From Thiocystis minor (GTDB taxonomy: Bacteria > Pseudomonadota > Gammaproteobacteria > Chromatiales > Chromatiaceae), in contig NZ_NHSQ01000157.1 in NCBI RefSeq assembly GCF_016653465.1, forward strand, positions 1 through 64,000: 64,000 bases of DNA, read 5' to 3'. This document shows positions 25,688 to 34,490 of this stretch, piece after piece; positions within the stretch are counted from its first letter, which is position 1, and every line of letters starts with the position of its first letter. Under the pieces are notes generated by a model. That model was not told the origin of the DNA. It did not search any database and worked only from the letters and a program-made list of their open reading frames with translations. The translations under genes and the position numbers were made by a program.

Positions 25688-25743
25688 ATCAGACCTGATC
25701 CCTACAGGTGGGACAATCAAAACTACAGTCCCACCAAAAACAA

Positions 25744-25781
25744 AACGACCTACACCAATTAAGATGTAAGTCGTTGTTTTT
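25744..25781. terminator. bidirectional terminator at the left island border
   Basis: AACGACCTACA (25744-25754) and TGTAAGTCGTT (25765-25775) form a stem with one mismatch, followed by GTTTTTATT on the plus strand and TTTTGTTTTT on the minus strand. It lies directly against the 54-bp attachment copy. Before integration, tRNA-Asn would have been followed by this hairpin, so it is probably the original tRNA-Asn terminator. Confidence 0.7.
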
Positions 25782-25830
25782 ATTGGCTCCCTGGGACGGG
25801 CTCGAACCGCCGACCTAGTGATTAACAGTC
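25777..25830. repeat. left attachment site (tRNA-Asn 3' copy)
   Basis: 54 bases identical to 37256-37309. They hold the 3' part of the tRNA-Asn gene (TGGCTCCCTGGGACGGGCTC ... ATTAACAGTC) plus TTTTTAT beyond the CCA end. The identity stops at the anticodon-arm boundary. It marks the distal end of the element inserted in tRNA-Asn. Confidence 0.95.
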
Positions 25831-25942
25831 TCAGGGTACCCCATTTCTGGCCATAAATTGCCGAAACATTGTCACCCGCTCTATCTCCGCTAACCTGCCT
25901 TCAGCGTTGCCTTTTCTGTCGAATGTTATAGACTGTTACTAA

Positions 25943-26076
25943 CGCCGGGTAACAGCCTATACCGCGAAATCCTGTTACCCGGAGCGTTACCCGGAGAGGC
26001 CCCAGTGACAAGCGTTGTTACCCGGAAGCCGATTTTTGGATAAGCGGATGTCCTGATTGGAGAATCTGCGGGTAAC
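25943..26076. promoter_or_regulatory. probable integrase arm-type binding sites
   Basis: GTTACCCGGA(G/A) occurs at 25974, 25986 and 26017, with inverted partial copies (CCGGGTAAC, CGGGTAAC) at about 25945 and 26069. The same word is present at 37198-37208, with a variant at 37186, next to the other attachment site. Repeats confined to the two element ends fit arm sites of a lambda/P4-type integrase. Binding itself is inferred. Confidence 0.6.
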
Positions 26077-26107
26077 AATCATTTTGGTCCGCTAAATGGA
26101 TTGTGCC

Positions 26108-27403
26108 ATGCCTACCACCCAACTGACCGACGCCGCCGTTAGGCGACTCAAGACCCCGACCGACGTTGACCGCATCGAGTATTGGGACACCAAGACGCCG
26201 GGGTTTGGGATTCGTATCTCATCATCCGGTGTTCGTTCGTGGGTGATGCTCCTGCGCATTCTCAGAAACGGCGAATGGGTGCAGCAACGTCTGACGCTCG
26301 GGCGATACCCTGGCGTAACCCTCGCTCAGGCGAGAGAGAAGGCGATCCAGGCCCGAGGTCAAGCGGAGCAAGGGGAAGATCCCGGCGCATCTGTCCGCGC
26401 CAAGAAGACAGCCAAGGTGGACGCGAGCCGCCATACCTTCGCGTTCGTCCGCACTGAGTTTCTGACCAAGTACCGAGGTCGCCAGAATCGCCGACCCGCC
26501 CCGGCCACCCTGGCGCAGATGACGCGCGTTCTGAATGCGGACCTGTTCGCCGATTGGGAGGAGAGACCGCTGGAGAAAGTCACCCGCCGCGACGTGATGG
26601 ATTCGCTGGATGTCTTGATGGAGCGTGGCGCCGAGGTCATGGCCAATCGGACACTGGCCTATCTGGGGATGTTTTTCGGCTGGGCGCTGCATCGCGGGAT
26701 CATCCAGGTTGACCCGACCGAGGGCGTCAAGAAACCCGGCGCCGAGCAATCGCGGGCGCGCGTCCTGTCCTCCGCTGAACTGGCCGCAATCTGGCAGGCT
26801 ATCGCTGACGCGCGTGATGGGGATCTGTTCGCTGCCATCGTTCAGGTTTTGATGCTGACCGGGCAACGCCGCGAGGAAGTGGCCGGAATGCGATGGGCGG
26901 AACTGGACCTTAGCGGCGCCATCTGGACCTTGCCCGAGGGCAACCGGACCAAGAATCACCGCGAGCACATGGTTCCTTTGTCGGCGCCCGTGCTTGCCAT
27001 CCTGCGCGAGCGCCAAGCCGAGCAGGTGGCGATGGGGTTCCGCACCGAATACGTTTTCGTCGCACCGCCGCGCGAGAGAGGATTGGAGTCGAAGCCGTAC
27101 CAGGGGTGGAGCAAGGCCAAGGCCCGCCTAGATGCCCGCGCCAGTATCGCGCCTTGGACCCTGCACGATCTTCGCCGCACCCTGGCAACCCGCATGGCCG
27201 AGGATCTGCGGATTGCCCCGCATGTGATCGAGGCCCTGCTGAATCATGTCTCGGGCACCCGCTCGGGCGTGGCTGGCATCTACAACAGGGCACTGTATCT
27301 GGAAGAACGAAAAGGCGCGCTGGAGACGTGGGCGCGGTATCTAGCCGCTGTTGTCGGCGATGGCGAAGCGGATAACGTGGTGGAGATGCGGGCGAATGGA
27401 TAA
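26108..27403 (+). CDS. int: tyrosine integrase of the tRNA-Asn island
   Basis: 431 residues from the ATG at 26108 (MPTTQLTDAAVRRLK). The N-terminal DUF4102/arm-binding domain (WDTKTPGFGIRIS, LTLGRYPGVTLAQAREKA) is followed by the core-binding and catalytic domains. The latter show TGQRREEVAGMRW (first Arg), LHDLRRTLATRMAE (HxxR) and ALLNHVSG with IYNR supplying the Tyr. This is the P4-type integrase class that uses tRNA 3' ends. It lies about 280 bases inside attL, at the end far from the intact tRNA. It appears intact. Confidence 0.95.
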   Translation: MPTTQLTDAAVRRLKTPTDVDRIEYWDTKTPGFGIRISSSGVRSWVMLLRILRNGEWVQQRLTLGRYPGVTLAQAREKAIQARGQAEQGEDPGASVRAKKTAKVDASRHTFAFVRTEFLTKYRGRQNRRPAPATLAQMTRVLNADLFADWEERPLEKVTRRDVMDSLDVLMERGAEVMANRTLAYLGMFFGWALHRGIIQVDPTEGVKKPGAEQSRARVLSSAELAAIWQAIADARDGDLFAAIVQVLMLTGQRREEVAGMRWAELDLSGAIWTLPEGNRTKNHREHMVPLSAPVLAILRERQAEQVAMGFRTEYVFVAPPRERGLESKPYQGWSKAKARLDARASIAPWTLHDLRRTLATRMAEDLRIAPHVIEALLNHVSGTRSGVAGIYNRALYLEERKGALETWARYLAAVVGDGEADNVVEMRANG

Positions 27404-27941
27404 GAGCGAGTCGGCGCGGATTCAATCGCTCCTGTGTCAGTTTTACGGCATTGGCCCTGAAGAATTGGCGTGGCTGTCACCAGAGGATCAACAGGCGATG
27501 CTCGATTACGTTTTTGATCCGACATCGCCATCGGTCGCCATCCAGGTTATCAATGCGCTGAATGACGCTGAAATCCCGGTTCCTTTATGCCTTCAGTCTT
27601 GGCAAAAGGCGGCGCTATCGGCGCTTTCAGAACAACCCAACATCAAGCGCGAACTCAAGGATGCTATCGACGCACAATCGGAGCAGCCGGGCGTCAAGCG
27701 CAGACTCAAGTCAGAAGCCACTAAGGATAAACAGCGGGATGCTGTTTTTGGGGTGGTCAGGCGGATGTCGTTCGGCGACACAAGGGATGAGGCTATCGAG
27801 AAAGTCGCGGCAGGGATGAATTACAAAATCGACACCCTGTTTGAATACTACCGAAAAAATCCTCAGTGGCGCGCTGCTGCATGGGATTACGTGAGAGACA
27901 ACCCAGAAGGACGCACGCAATTATGGCCAAAAAAGGAATGA
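27396..27941 (+). CDS. island protein of unknown function
   Basis: 181 residues from the ATG at 27396, overlapping the integrase stop by 8 bases. The C-terminal part (EEAIEKVAAGMNYKIDTLFEYYRKNP-like, here DEAIEKVAAGMNYKIDTLFE) resembles a short helical DNA-binding or adaptor segment. The middle has an imperfect internal duplication, SEQPNIKRELKDAIDA and SEQPGVKRRLKSEATK. No family recognised. Coupling to int suggests a role in excision or its control. Confidence 0.65.
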   Translation: MDKSESARIQSLLCQFYGIGPEELAWLSPEDQQAMLDYVFDPTSPSVAIQVINALNDAEIPVPLCLQSWQKAALSALSEQPNIKRELKDAIDAQSEQPGVKRRLKSEATKDKQRDAVFGVVRRMSFGDTRDEAIEKVAAGMNYKIDTLFEYYRKNPQWRAAAWDYVRDNPEGRTQLWPKKE

Positions 27942-28022
27942 ATAAAGGCTAATTCGTTCCCTCTTATCGCGCTCTTTCGTGTTCTAACATGCTGAACATC
28001 CCAATTACGGAGAATGTTCGGA

Positions 28023-28277
28023 ATGCAGACCCACCATACCAGCGCATTCAATAGCGCCCATCAGTCGGCAATCGCCGCTGATCCATTCACCGACGAAACA
28101 CTCGTCACCCAAACCAAGCTGAAAGAGATCGCGGGCGGTATCTCGGACATGACTGTATGGCGCTGGCGCCGTGCTGGCTTGCTGCCTGATCCGGTTTCAA
28201 TTCGCGGGAGGAATTACTGGAAGGTGCGCGTGGTCCGCGCGGCGCTGAATCAGCTTATGGGTGGAGTGGCCGCGTGA
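28023..28277 (+). CDS. AlpA-like helix-turn-helix regulator
   Basis: 84 residues. LVTQTKLKEIAGGISDMTVW, RWRRAGLLPDPVSIRGRNYW and KVRVVRAALN form the winged MerR/AlpA-type DNA-binding unit found next to integrases, where it activates int or acts as excisionase. The ATG at 28023 has GGAG ten bases upstream; the ATG at 28014 is too close to it. Confidence 0.8.
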   Translation: MQTHHTSAFNSAHQSAIAADPFTDETLVTQTKLKEIAGGISDMTVWRWRRAGLLPDPVSIRGRNYWKVRVVRAALNQLMGGVAA

Positions 28278-28459
28278 GCAAATCCACCAACCATTCGCCG
28301 ATCTGGCGCGCGAAGTCAGCACGCCAAAGTCCCACAAATGAAAAACGCCCTGGCGGGGGCGGCCACCAGAGCGTTGCAAAGCGAGAACAATCGAGCGTAG
28401 AGTATTTAGGAGATGGCGCTGATAGGCGCCGTCACCGGGGACGCCAATCCCCGGCATAA
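28274..28459 (+). CDS. short overlapping frame behind the AlpA-like gene
   Basis: A GTG at 28274 overlaps the AlpA-like stop by four bases and opens 61 codons of basic, low-complexity sequence (KRPGGGGHQSVAKREQSS...DRRRHRGRQSPA). The DNA beneath has several short GC-rich inverted segments (GCGCTGATAGGCGCC; CCGGGGACGCCAATCCCCGG). Similar short frames sit here in P4-like elements, where the transcript rather than the peptide can matter. Either reading is uncertain. Confidence 0.35.
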   Translation: MSKSTNHSPIWRAKSARQSPTNEKRPGGGGHQSVAKREQSSVEYLGDGADRRRHRGRQSPA

Positions 28460-28589
28460 AGTCCGACCTTACCGGACACCGACGCGAACAAAAGTATAAC
28501 CCCGGAGCCGTGCGCCTGCACAGTTTCCGACTCGCGTCATCTGCCCGTGAAGGTCGAAACCAACCAAAACACTTTGGAGTTTCGACAGC

Positions 28590-29021
28590 ATGAAAACCAC
28601 CACACGCACGCCAGCCAAGGACCGCGCTCTACTCGCTGATGTCCTGGATCATTCCAGCACGGAGCTATGGCTGCTATCCAGCGCCATCGGCACCGCCGCA
28701 CTACTCGGTGACGACATCGTTTCCGCCATTGAGAGCAACAGCGCCGATTACCCCGAGTCATTCAACACCCGCACCTTGAGCGCGATCCTACGGCTGATAG
28801 ACGCCGGTTCTCATCGTCTCGGGGAGACGTTTGAGCATATCCGCGCGATACAAGCAGGCGAGTTTTCGGCACCCGAGCCGGAGCCGGTACCGCGTCGCGA
28901 GCAAACCCCAGAGGAAAAGGCCAGCCTCATCCGCGAGACCATCGAGCGGTTACAGATGGCGCTGAAAGAGGTCGAGTCTGCCGACCAGGACGCGGCGCCG
29001 ATGGCTGGGGGTACGGAATGA
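28590..29021 (+). CDS. island protein of unknown function
   Basis: 143 residues, mostly alpha-helical (KDRALLADVLDHSSTELWLL ... LIRETIERLQMALKEVESAD) with a Pro/Glu hinge (APEPEPVPRREQTPEEK). Soluble and acidic. It overlaps the next gene by four bases (ATGA), so it opens the tightly packed train that leads to the primase-helicase gene. Upstream, 28460-28589 has no gene and probably holds the promoter. Confidence 0.65.
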   Translation: MKTTTRTPAKDRALLADVLDHSSTELWLLSSAIGTAALLGDDIVSAIESNSADYPESFNTRTLSAILRLIDAGSHRLGETFEHIRAIQAGEFSAPEPEPVPRREQTPEEKASLIRETIERLQMALKEVESADQDAAPMAGGTE

Positions 29022-29200
29022 GCAAGCAAGCGTCGGCGGCACTCAAGCTCATTTCCGACACCACAAAGCTAAGCGTCAAGCTGCTTTACGCTGACCAGTA
29101 TCTTCCTGAATACATGGTCCGCCAACTGATCGCCGATCTTCGTGCGGTTCTTGACCGCTTGGAGCAGAAACTTGACGCGCGCAAGGAGGGCGACCGATGA
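29018..29200 (+). CDS. small island protein
   Basis: 60 residues, a predicted pair of helices (LKLISDTTKLSVKLLYADQY ... VRQLIADLRAVLDRLEQKLD). Starts and ends in four-base overlaps with its neighbours, which supports real translation. Function unknown. Confidence 0.6.
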   Translation: MSKQASAALKLISDTTKLSVKLLYADQYLPEYMVRQLIADLRAVLDRLEQKLDARKEGDR

Positions 29201-29547
29201 GCGCCATCGCCCACATTGACCAGGCGCTGATTGCGAAATGGAAAGCGAGTTGCCGAGTTTTGTTCATGGACGGACGGGATTTGGTTCAGTCTGACGCTGG
29301 TGCAATCTGCGACCACGAAAGATTGACGAGTTCGGTTTTCGAGTCAACGTCGCGCGCTTTCTTTGCCGCGTTTCCTGGCGCAAAAATAAGCGTTCGTTTT
29401 GACCATCGGCATGGTGTTTTTTCGGTCGATTGTGAGGACGACAGCGGAGATCGAGAGTATCGAGCGAACGACGACGGTATGTTTTCTCTCGATAGAGAAA
29501 TCCGAAAACGCCCCCGACTAACCATCGTTCAAGGAGGGATCGCCTGA
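29197..29547 (+). CDS. island protein of unknown function
   Basis: 116 residues, mixed alpha/beta, ending RKRPRLTIVQGGIA. The ATG at 29197 overlaps the preceding stop; the stop at 29547 touches the next ATG. No motif recognised and no membrane segment. Its base composition is visibly lower in GC than the neighbours around 29330-29500. Confidence 0.6.
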   Translation: MSAIAHIDQALIAKWKASCRVLFMDGRDLVQSDAGAICDHERLTSSVFESTSRAFFAAFPGAKISVRFDHRHGVFSVDCEDDSGDREYRANDDGMFSLDREIRKRPRLTIVQGGIA

Positions 29548-29933
29548 TGACCGCCCCCATGATGGGGGCTTCGGCCCCCGCTGATACCGCCCGCGTGCTG
29601 GCTTTCAAGGCAAAGCCTGTCACCCGTCTATCCCGCTCGGAGATGGTCGACCCATCCTTGATTGCCCTCTGGCTGTCCGCCCGTCGGGGTGTCATCTTCG
29701 CGCTTGAAGTTCAGGCCGAAACCGAGGCGGCTATCGTCGCCGCCGTGCTGCGCTCGGTCCAACCCTGCGATGCAGCACTGTCAACCGATACGCTGGACGA
29801 TTACGAAGGTCGGGAGTCCGATCTTTGGCCGCTTGAGATCCACGACCACCGAAGCGGAGTTGCCGTCTGGGTGACAGCGGACGGTCGGGTTCACGACCGC
29901 AAGCCGTCTGCTGAAATGGGGGGGGTCGCCTGA
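29547..29933 (+). CDS. island protein of unknown function
   Basis: 128 residues. A small alpha/beta protein with a repeated Ala/Val-rich middle (AETEAAIVAAVLRSVQPCDA). Stop and next start overlap by one base with the primase-helicase gene, so the two are co-translated. No family recognised. Confidence 0.6.
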   Translation: MTAPMMGASAPADTARVLAFKAKPVTRLSRSEMVDPSLIALWLSARRGVIFALEVQAETEAAIVAAVLRSVQPCDAALSTDTLDDYEGRESDLWPLEIHDHRSGVAVWVTADGRVHDRKPSAEMGGVA

Positions 29934-32900
29934 TGGAAACCTCCCAGCAAAGGGAGACGAAAGCCTCCCACAAGACCGCGAACGCCATCAGTCAGGCCAT
30001 GCAAGCGCCCACTGAACCGGAAGCCGCAACGACTGCCGCCGCGATGATGATAGCCCTCACGGATCGGCACGCCGAATGGCGGATGACACAAACCGCGCTC
30101 GGTGCTGCGATTGAGTATGACGTGGGCAACCTGAACCGCGTCCTCAAAGGCAAGCAGGAGATGAAGGATCAGGCCGCGCTTGCTCGCCTTGTGGCGCTGT
30201 ACGAAGGGCACGCCAAGGTGGCCCTGGAGCCGTCCGGCAAACCAATCGAGTCGGCACCGACCGATTCAGCCCCACAAGCCGATACCAGCACCATAGAGGC
30301 GGTCATCGATCCAATCGAGTACGACTCTAGCGATGATGGCGCAGACGGCGCAGAGGACGCTGTGAGCGTCAGCAATCATGACTTCCTCGCCGCGCTCTTC
30401 GCTGGCATGACCCCAGAGGAATACTTGTGGGCTTGTGAATTTATCGGCCACCCGAAGACCGACGCACAATGGGGCGGACACATGGTATTCGGCACCCTGG
30501 CCGACTATCCAGCGTGCAATACCTATTTCTCGGTGTCGGCACTCAAGCCCGACGCCAGCGGCGCGAGAAAGCGGAGAAAGGAGAATTTCTCGCGTCAGTT
30601 TGTGGTGGTCCTGGACGACTCGCCGCCGCTGCCGGGGATCGATTCGACATGGACCCTGGAAACGAGCCATCCCGAAGGGCGCAGTAATACCCAGGTCGGC
30701 TATCGGCTGGTTGATCCCATTACCGATATGGGCATTGCGTCAAGATTGAACCAGGCGCTCGGGGATGCAGGTCATCTGCCGATCGATACGAGCGGCAACA
30801 ACCCGGTGCGCTACGTCCGCCTGCCTGTTGGCTCGAATACCAAGTATCAGCCAGCGCACCAGCACCGCCTGCTGGCATGGAATCCCGATGGTCGCGTCAC
30901 CCTGGACGAACTGATCGGCGTGCTCGGATTCGACCGCGACGCGATCTTGAACGAGCCAGTACCGCCGCCGAAACCGGAGCAGGTGCGGGCGGATACCTCG
31001 CATCATGACCGATCCGAAGGTGGATTTTTCCGCTCGGTCAAAGACGCCGCGCTTGCCAATATGGACTGTTGGGTGCCTGTCATTTTCCCGTCCGCAAAAC
31101 CGTATCAAGGCGGCTACCGCGTCACGTCCAAATCGCTTGGGCGACCCCACCTGGAAGAGGATCTTTCGCTCCACCCGTCCGGGATCAAGGACCACGGCGA
31201 AGAGCACGGCCTGACGGCAATCGATGTCGTGATGAAGTGGGGGACTCCGGCGCGCACTGCCAACGAGGCGGCGCTATGGCTTTGCAGCCAGATAGGCATT
31301 GATCCGGTATCGCTGGGATGGAACGAGCCGACTCCTGATGCGTTTGACGAGTCCGAGATCCCGGACGATCTGGACCCAGTGCCACCGCGCTCCATACAAG
31401 CCCCGGACGGCTGGAAGCTGACCCGAAGCATGGTCTTCGAGGCCAGGGAAAAGAAAGACGAGACGGAGTATCTCCCCGTCTGCGGGCACCTGCGCGTGAC
31501 AGGTCGGACCAATGGCGCGCATGGCGATTGGGGCCTTGTCCTGGCATTCCGGGACCATGACGGCAAGGAGATCGTTCCTCCTGCAATTCCTGCTGAACGG
31601 CTGCATGAGGACGCCGGAATCCTCGCCCGCGAACTGGCGCGACAGGGACTGAAGATTATCCCCGGCAAGGAAAAACGCCTGCTGTCCTATTTGGCATCGT
31701 GGGAGACGGACGTTCGTATCCTATCCGCCAAACGTCTAGGCTGGCTGGAAGATCCGACCGGCGCGCTGTCGTTCGTCATGCCGGATCGGGTTATCACTCG
31801 CGACGGCACCAAGCAGGTGGTTTTCCAGCCAGACCGCTACTCGCCGACCGTCCGCACGGTGCACGCATCCGGCACCCTGGCGCAGTGGCAAATCAAGGTC
31901 GCCGCGCCGGTCTGTCGTCATCGTCCGATGTTGTTCGCACTGTGCGCCGGGCTGACTCCCGCCTTGCTCGCCTTCGCCGAAGCTGGCGATTCGTTCGTCA
32001 TCCATTTTTGGGGCAAGACCAGCCGTGGAAAAACCACGGTCGGGCAGATTTCAGCATCACCATGGGGTTGCGCTGCCGATCCCAACGACGCGCCGAGCTT
32101 GACCTTTATCCGTCGATGGAACGTGACAGGGAACGGCCTGGAAGGTCTGGCCGAGTCGCATTCGGATATGCCGCTGGTCCTGGATGAGTTGGGCAGTTCG
32201 ACCGTTGGCGATATTCGACCGCTGATCTATCAGCTTGCCGGAGGGCAGGGAAAGACCGCGCTCAATTCTGCGCGGGAAATGAAGGAGCCGAGAAGCTGGC
32301 GAACCATCGCGATCAGTACCGGCGAACTCTCTCTCCATGCGCGGATGTCCGACCCAGACGGCGACGGCACTCGGACCCGCAACGTCAAGGGCGGCCTGAC
32401 GCATCGCGCGCTGGATGTCGAGATTGCCGATATTGCTGGAGCCTCGCCAGCGTCCGAACGGGAGTCGGTTGTGTCCGGCGTCAAGGTCGCCTGCGCACGC
32501 ACCTACGGCACGGCTGGCCCGGAACTAGTGCGGTTGATTGCTGAACAATTCAGTAGCGCCTCAGCCGCGCGTCAGTACGTCAGGGATCAGGTTGCGGTGG
32601 TGACCGCTTCACTGATCGCTGACCAGTCAATTCCGGCTGAAACGGCGCGGGCTGTTCGTCGCTTCGCCCTGATTGCGGTCGCTGGAGAATTCGCGGCCCA
32701 TGCCGGGCTGATCCCGGTCGAGGCGTCCGAAGTCCGCGCGGCAGTCAAGGAGGTGGTGACCGCTTGGCTCGGTGCATCGGCGGAAACTGACGAGGATCGC
32801 ATCGTCTCTAGTGTGCGGGCATTCATCCTGAAACATGAATCGCGGTTCCAGCGCATCAATGAGCCGGAGCCGGAGACGCGAACTGGTCGATACGGGAACG

Positions 32901-33457
32901 AGTACCCGGCACCAACACGGGCTTCAGAGCCGGTCAGGGATCGCGCGGGGTATGTCGATCATGCGAAAGGACACTGGTATTTCACTGACGCCGGATTGGT
33001 CGAGGCCGCACCAGGGAACGATAAGACCACGATTGCAAGGACGCTAAAAAAAGCGGGGTATCTCTCCACCAGTGAGGGAAAACTTCAGGAGCGCGTCACC
33101 ATTGGGGCGGATCGCCCGCGCATGTATTCGGTGAAGACATCCATCCTTGATGGAGAAAAAAGCGGGGAATCCTCAGAAACAGGTGGACATGGTGGACAAG
33201 GTGGACAACCCCAGCAAACAAGCGGGCTAGAGCCTGTCCACCCGGAAAAAGGACAAGGTGGACAAGGTGGACAAGGTGGACGGGACGCAATGGACGACAC
33301 AACTGCTGTCCACCCTGTCCACCTGTCCACTAGCGAAGGTGGACAGGAACAAAACCGCGCAGTTGCTGGCGCTGTCCACCCTGTCCACCCCGTCCACCCG
33401 GAAAACAAAGATCCTGAGTTTTTTTCGGTAGACGACAACGGGGAGGTCGCGATATGA
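29933..33457 (+). CDS. replication protein: primase-like N-terminus and DUF927 helicase
   Basis: 1,174 residues. It opens with an HTH-like segment (MTQTALGAAIEYDVGNLNRV). A primase-polymerase-like region follows (PACNTYFSVSALKPDASG, FVVVLDDSPPLPG, PVRYVRLPVGS). The DUF927 ATPase domain begins near residue 480; its P-loop-like site is HFWGKTSRGKTTVG, and later landmarks are PLVLDELGSS and RSWRTIAISTGEL. Such proteins initiate replication of integrative elements and phage satellites. The last 90 residues are low-complexity (GGQGGQ and VHPVHPVHP) because the DNA carries a 9-bp repeat array. It is the largest island gene and the likely replication initiator. Confidence 0.8.
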   Translation: METSQQRETKASHKTANAISQAMQAPTEPEAATTAAAMMIALTDRHAEWRMTQTALGAAIEYDVGNLNRVLKGKQEMKDQAALARLVALYEGHAKVALEPSGKPIESAPTDSAPQADTSTIEAVIDPIEYDSSDDGADGAEDAVSVSNHDFLAALFAGMTPEEYLWACEFIGHPKTDAQWGGHMVFGTLADYPACNTYFSVSALKPDASGARKRRKENFSRQFVVVLDDSPPLPGIDSTWTLETSHPEGRSNTQVGYRLVDPITDMGIASRLNQALGDAGHLPIDTSGNNPVRYVRLPVGSNTKYQPAHQHRLLAWNPDGRVTLDELIGVLGFDRDAILNEPVPPPKPEQVRADTSHHDRSEGGFFRSVKDAALANMDCWVPVIFPSAKPYQGGYRVTSKSLGRPHLEEDLSLHPSGIKDHGEEHGLTAIDVVMKWGTPARTANEAALWLCSQIGIDPVSLGWNEPTPDAFDESEIPDDLDPVPPRSIQAPDGWKLTRSMVFEAREKKDETEYLPVCGHLRVTGRTNGAHGDWGLVLAFRDHDGKEIVPPAIPAERLHEDAGILARELARQGLKIIPGKEKRLLSYLASWETDVRILSAKRLGWLEDPTGALSFVMPDRVITRDGTKQVVFQPDRYSPTVRTVHASGTLAQWQIKVAAPVCRHRPMLFALCAGLTPALLAFAEAGDSFVIHFWGKTSRGKTTVGQISASPWGCAADPNDAPSLTFIRRWNVTGNGLEGLAESHSDMPLVLDELGSSTVGDIRPLIYQLAGGQGKTALNSAREMKEPRSWRTIAISTGELSLHARMSDPDGDGTRTRNVKGGLTHRALDVEIADIAGASPASERESVVSGVKVACARTYGTAGPELVRLIAEQFSSASAARQYVRDQVAVVTASLIADQSIPAETARAVRRFALIAVAGEFAAHAGLIPVEASEVRAAVKEVVTAWLGASAETDEDRIVSSVRAFILKHESRFQRINEPEPETRTGRYGNEYPAPTRASEPVRDRAGYVDHAKGHWYFTDAGLVEAAPGNDKTTIARTLKKAGYLSTSEGKLQERVTIGADRPRMYSVKTSILDGEKSGESSETGGHGGQGGQPQQTSGLEPVHPEKGQGGQGGQGGRDAMDDTTAVHPVHLSTSEGGQEQNRAVAGAVHPVHPVHPENKDPEFFSVDDNGEVAI
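33182..33398. repeat. iteron-like array of GGTGGACAA 9-mers in both orientations
   Basis: GGTGGAC occurs at 33182, 33191, 33200, 33257, 33266, 33275 and 33338. Its complement GTCCACC occurs at 33236, 33308, 33317, 33374, 33383 and 33392, plus one degenerate copy at 33325. Within clusters the spacing is exactly 9 bases. Forward and inverted clusters alternate. The array lies in the 3' end of the replication gene, the usual place for an initiator to find its own origin. Origin function is inferred. Confidence 0.8.
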
Positions 33458-34182
33458 CCGCCGCCGCACTGCTGTCCGACCTATCCGGCGCTGGCGTCAC
33501 TGTCCGCATTGACGACGCTGGACAACTCAAGGCATCCGGCGATCAAGCTGCCCTGGCGCGGCTGCTGCCCCAGATCCGTGAGCACAAGGCCGAACTGATG
33601 GCCATGCTCGCAGCCAACGATCCAGCGCCTCTTCACCGACTGTTCCTCGTCACCCGTCCCACCGGCGAGCAATTCACCACGAGCCGCAACCCACCTATCC
33701 CGCTGACCGAGGCCCAGGCGGATTACCCCGACTGCACCGTCGAGGTTCAGCCGGACCTGCCACCTGCCGCTGCACTCACTGACAACGACAAGTCGCTGGC
33801 GCTGGCGCTGCTGGATCACTGGCAGGAGGATGACCCGGTCATCCGCCGCGGCTGGCTGGACGGGTTACGCGATCCCGAGCGGCTGGCAGGTATGCGAGCA
33901 ATGGCGCATGCGCTCGGTGTGGCGGTCGCCGTGACACTCCCGCCTGACGACAGGCGCACCTGTCGGCAATGCCGGAATCTTTCCCGCAACGGTCGATGTC
34001 AGGCCGCCGAAGCTGGACGGCTACCGTTGACAGGCACTCGCTACGAACCCGATCAGAACGCGCTACAGCGGTGCGTGGGCTATGCACCTGGAGCGGATGA
34101 CCCAGACAGGCGACCCGGTAAAGAACGGTATCCAGGTTTGCATGCGCGGCTGTGGGCCATGGCTGGGAGGGCAGGACGATGA
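33454..34182 (+). CDS. TubC-N-like and zinc-motif island protein
   Basis: 242 residues. The first 55 (AALLSDLSGAGVTVRIDDAG ... LLPQIREHKAELMAML) match the TubC N-terminal docking-like domain often found in island proteins. The C-terminal part has a cysteine set, CRQCRNLSRNGRCQAA then LQRCVGYAP, typical of a small zinc-binding unit. It starts four bases inside the replication gene and ends in an ATGA with the next gene. Function unknown; the docking-like domain suggests binding to a partner in the same operon. Confidence 0.7.
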   Translation: MTAAALLSDLSGAGVTVRIDDAGQLKASGDQAALARLLPQIREHKAELMAMLAANDPAPLHRLFLVTRPTGEQFTTSRNPPIPLTEAQADYPDCTVEVQPDLPPAAALTDNDKSLALALLDHWQEDDPVIRRGWLDGLRDPERLAGMRAMAHALGVAVAVTLPPDDRRTCRQCRNLSRNGRCQAAEAGRLPLTGTRYEPDQNALQRCVGYAPGADDPDRRPGKERYPGLHARLWAMAGRAGR

Positions 34183-34490
34183 AGGTCTGTACCCATTGCG
34201 GCGAATCATTCGAGCCGAAATTCCCAACGGCGAAGTTGTGCTACTCGTGCTGGTTGCTACGCGAAGCCATGCTGGAGGAATACCCCGAGTTGGAACGCGA
34301 GGTGCGAACGCTTCGACTGGCTTTGGAACGCAAGGCACCGCCTGCCATCCCGCCCGACATCCTGAAAATCCTGATCGGCTGCTGTCATCCCGACAAGCAC
34401 GGCAACAGCAAATCGAGCAATACGGCAACCCGCTGGCTACTGGAGCAGCGCACGAGCGCCACCCAATTCAAGGAGACATCCCCATGGTGA
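34179..34490 (+). CDS. zinc-ribbon and J-domain-like small protein
   Basis: 103 residues from the ATG at 34179. An N-terminal CTHCGESFEPKFPTAKLCYSCW forms a four-cysteine zinc ribbon. The C-terminal half (ILKILIGCCHPDKHGNSKSS) holds an HPD tripeptide in a helix-HPD-helix setting like a minimal J-domain. If real, it could recruit a Hsp70 to the replication complex, as phage J-proteins do. This is inference from the tripeptide and its setting. Confidence 0.65.
   Translation: MKVCTHCGESFEPKFPTAKLCYSCWLLREAMLEEYPELEREVRTLRLALERKAPPAIPPDILKILIGCCHPDKHGNSKSSNTATRWLLEQRTSATQFKETSPW

Noticed and set aside
33182-33398. Regular repeats considered as a CRISPR array
   Set aside because: Units are 9 bases without spacers, occur in both orientations and lie inside an open reading frame. 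No cas genes in the window.
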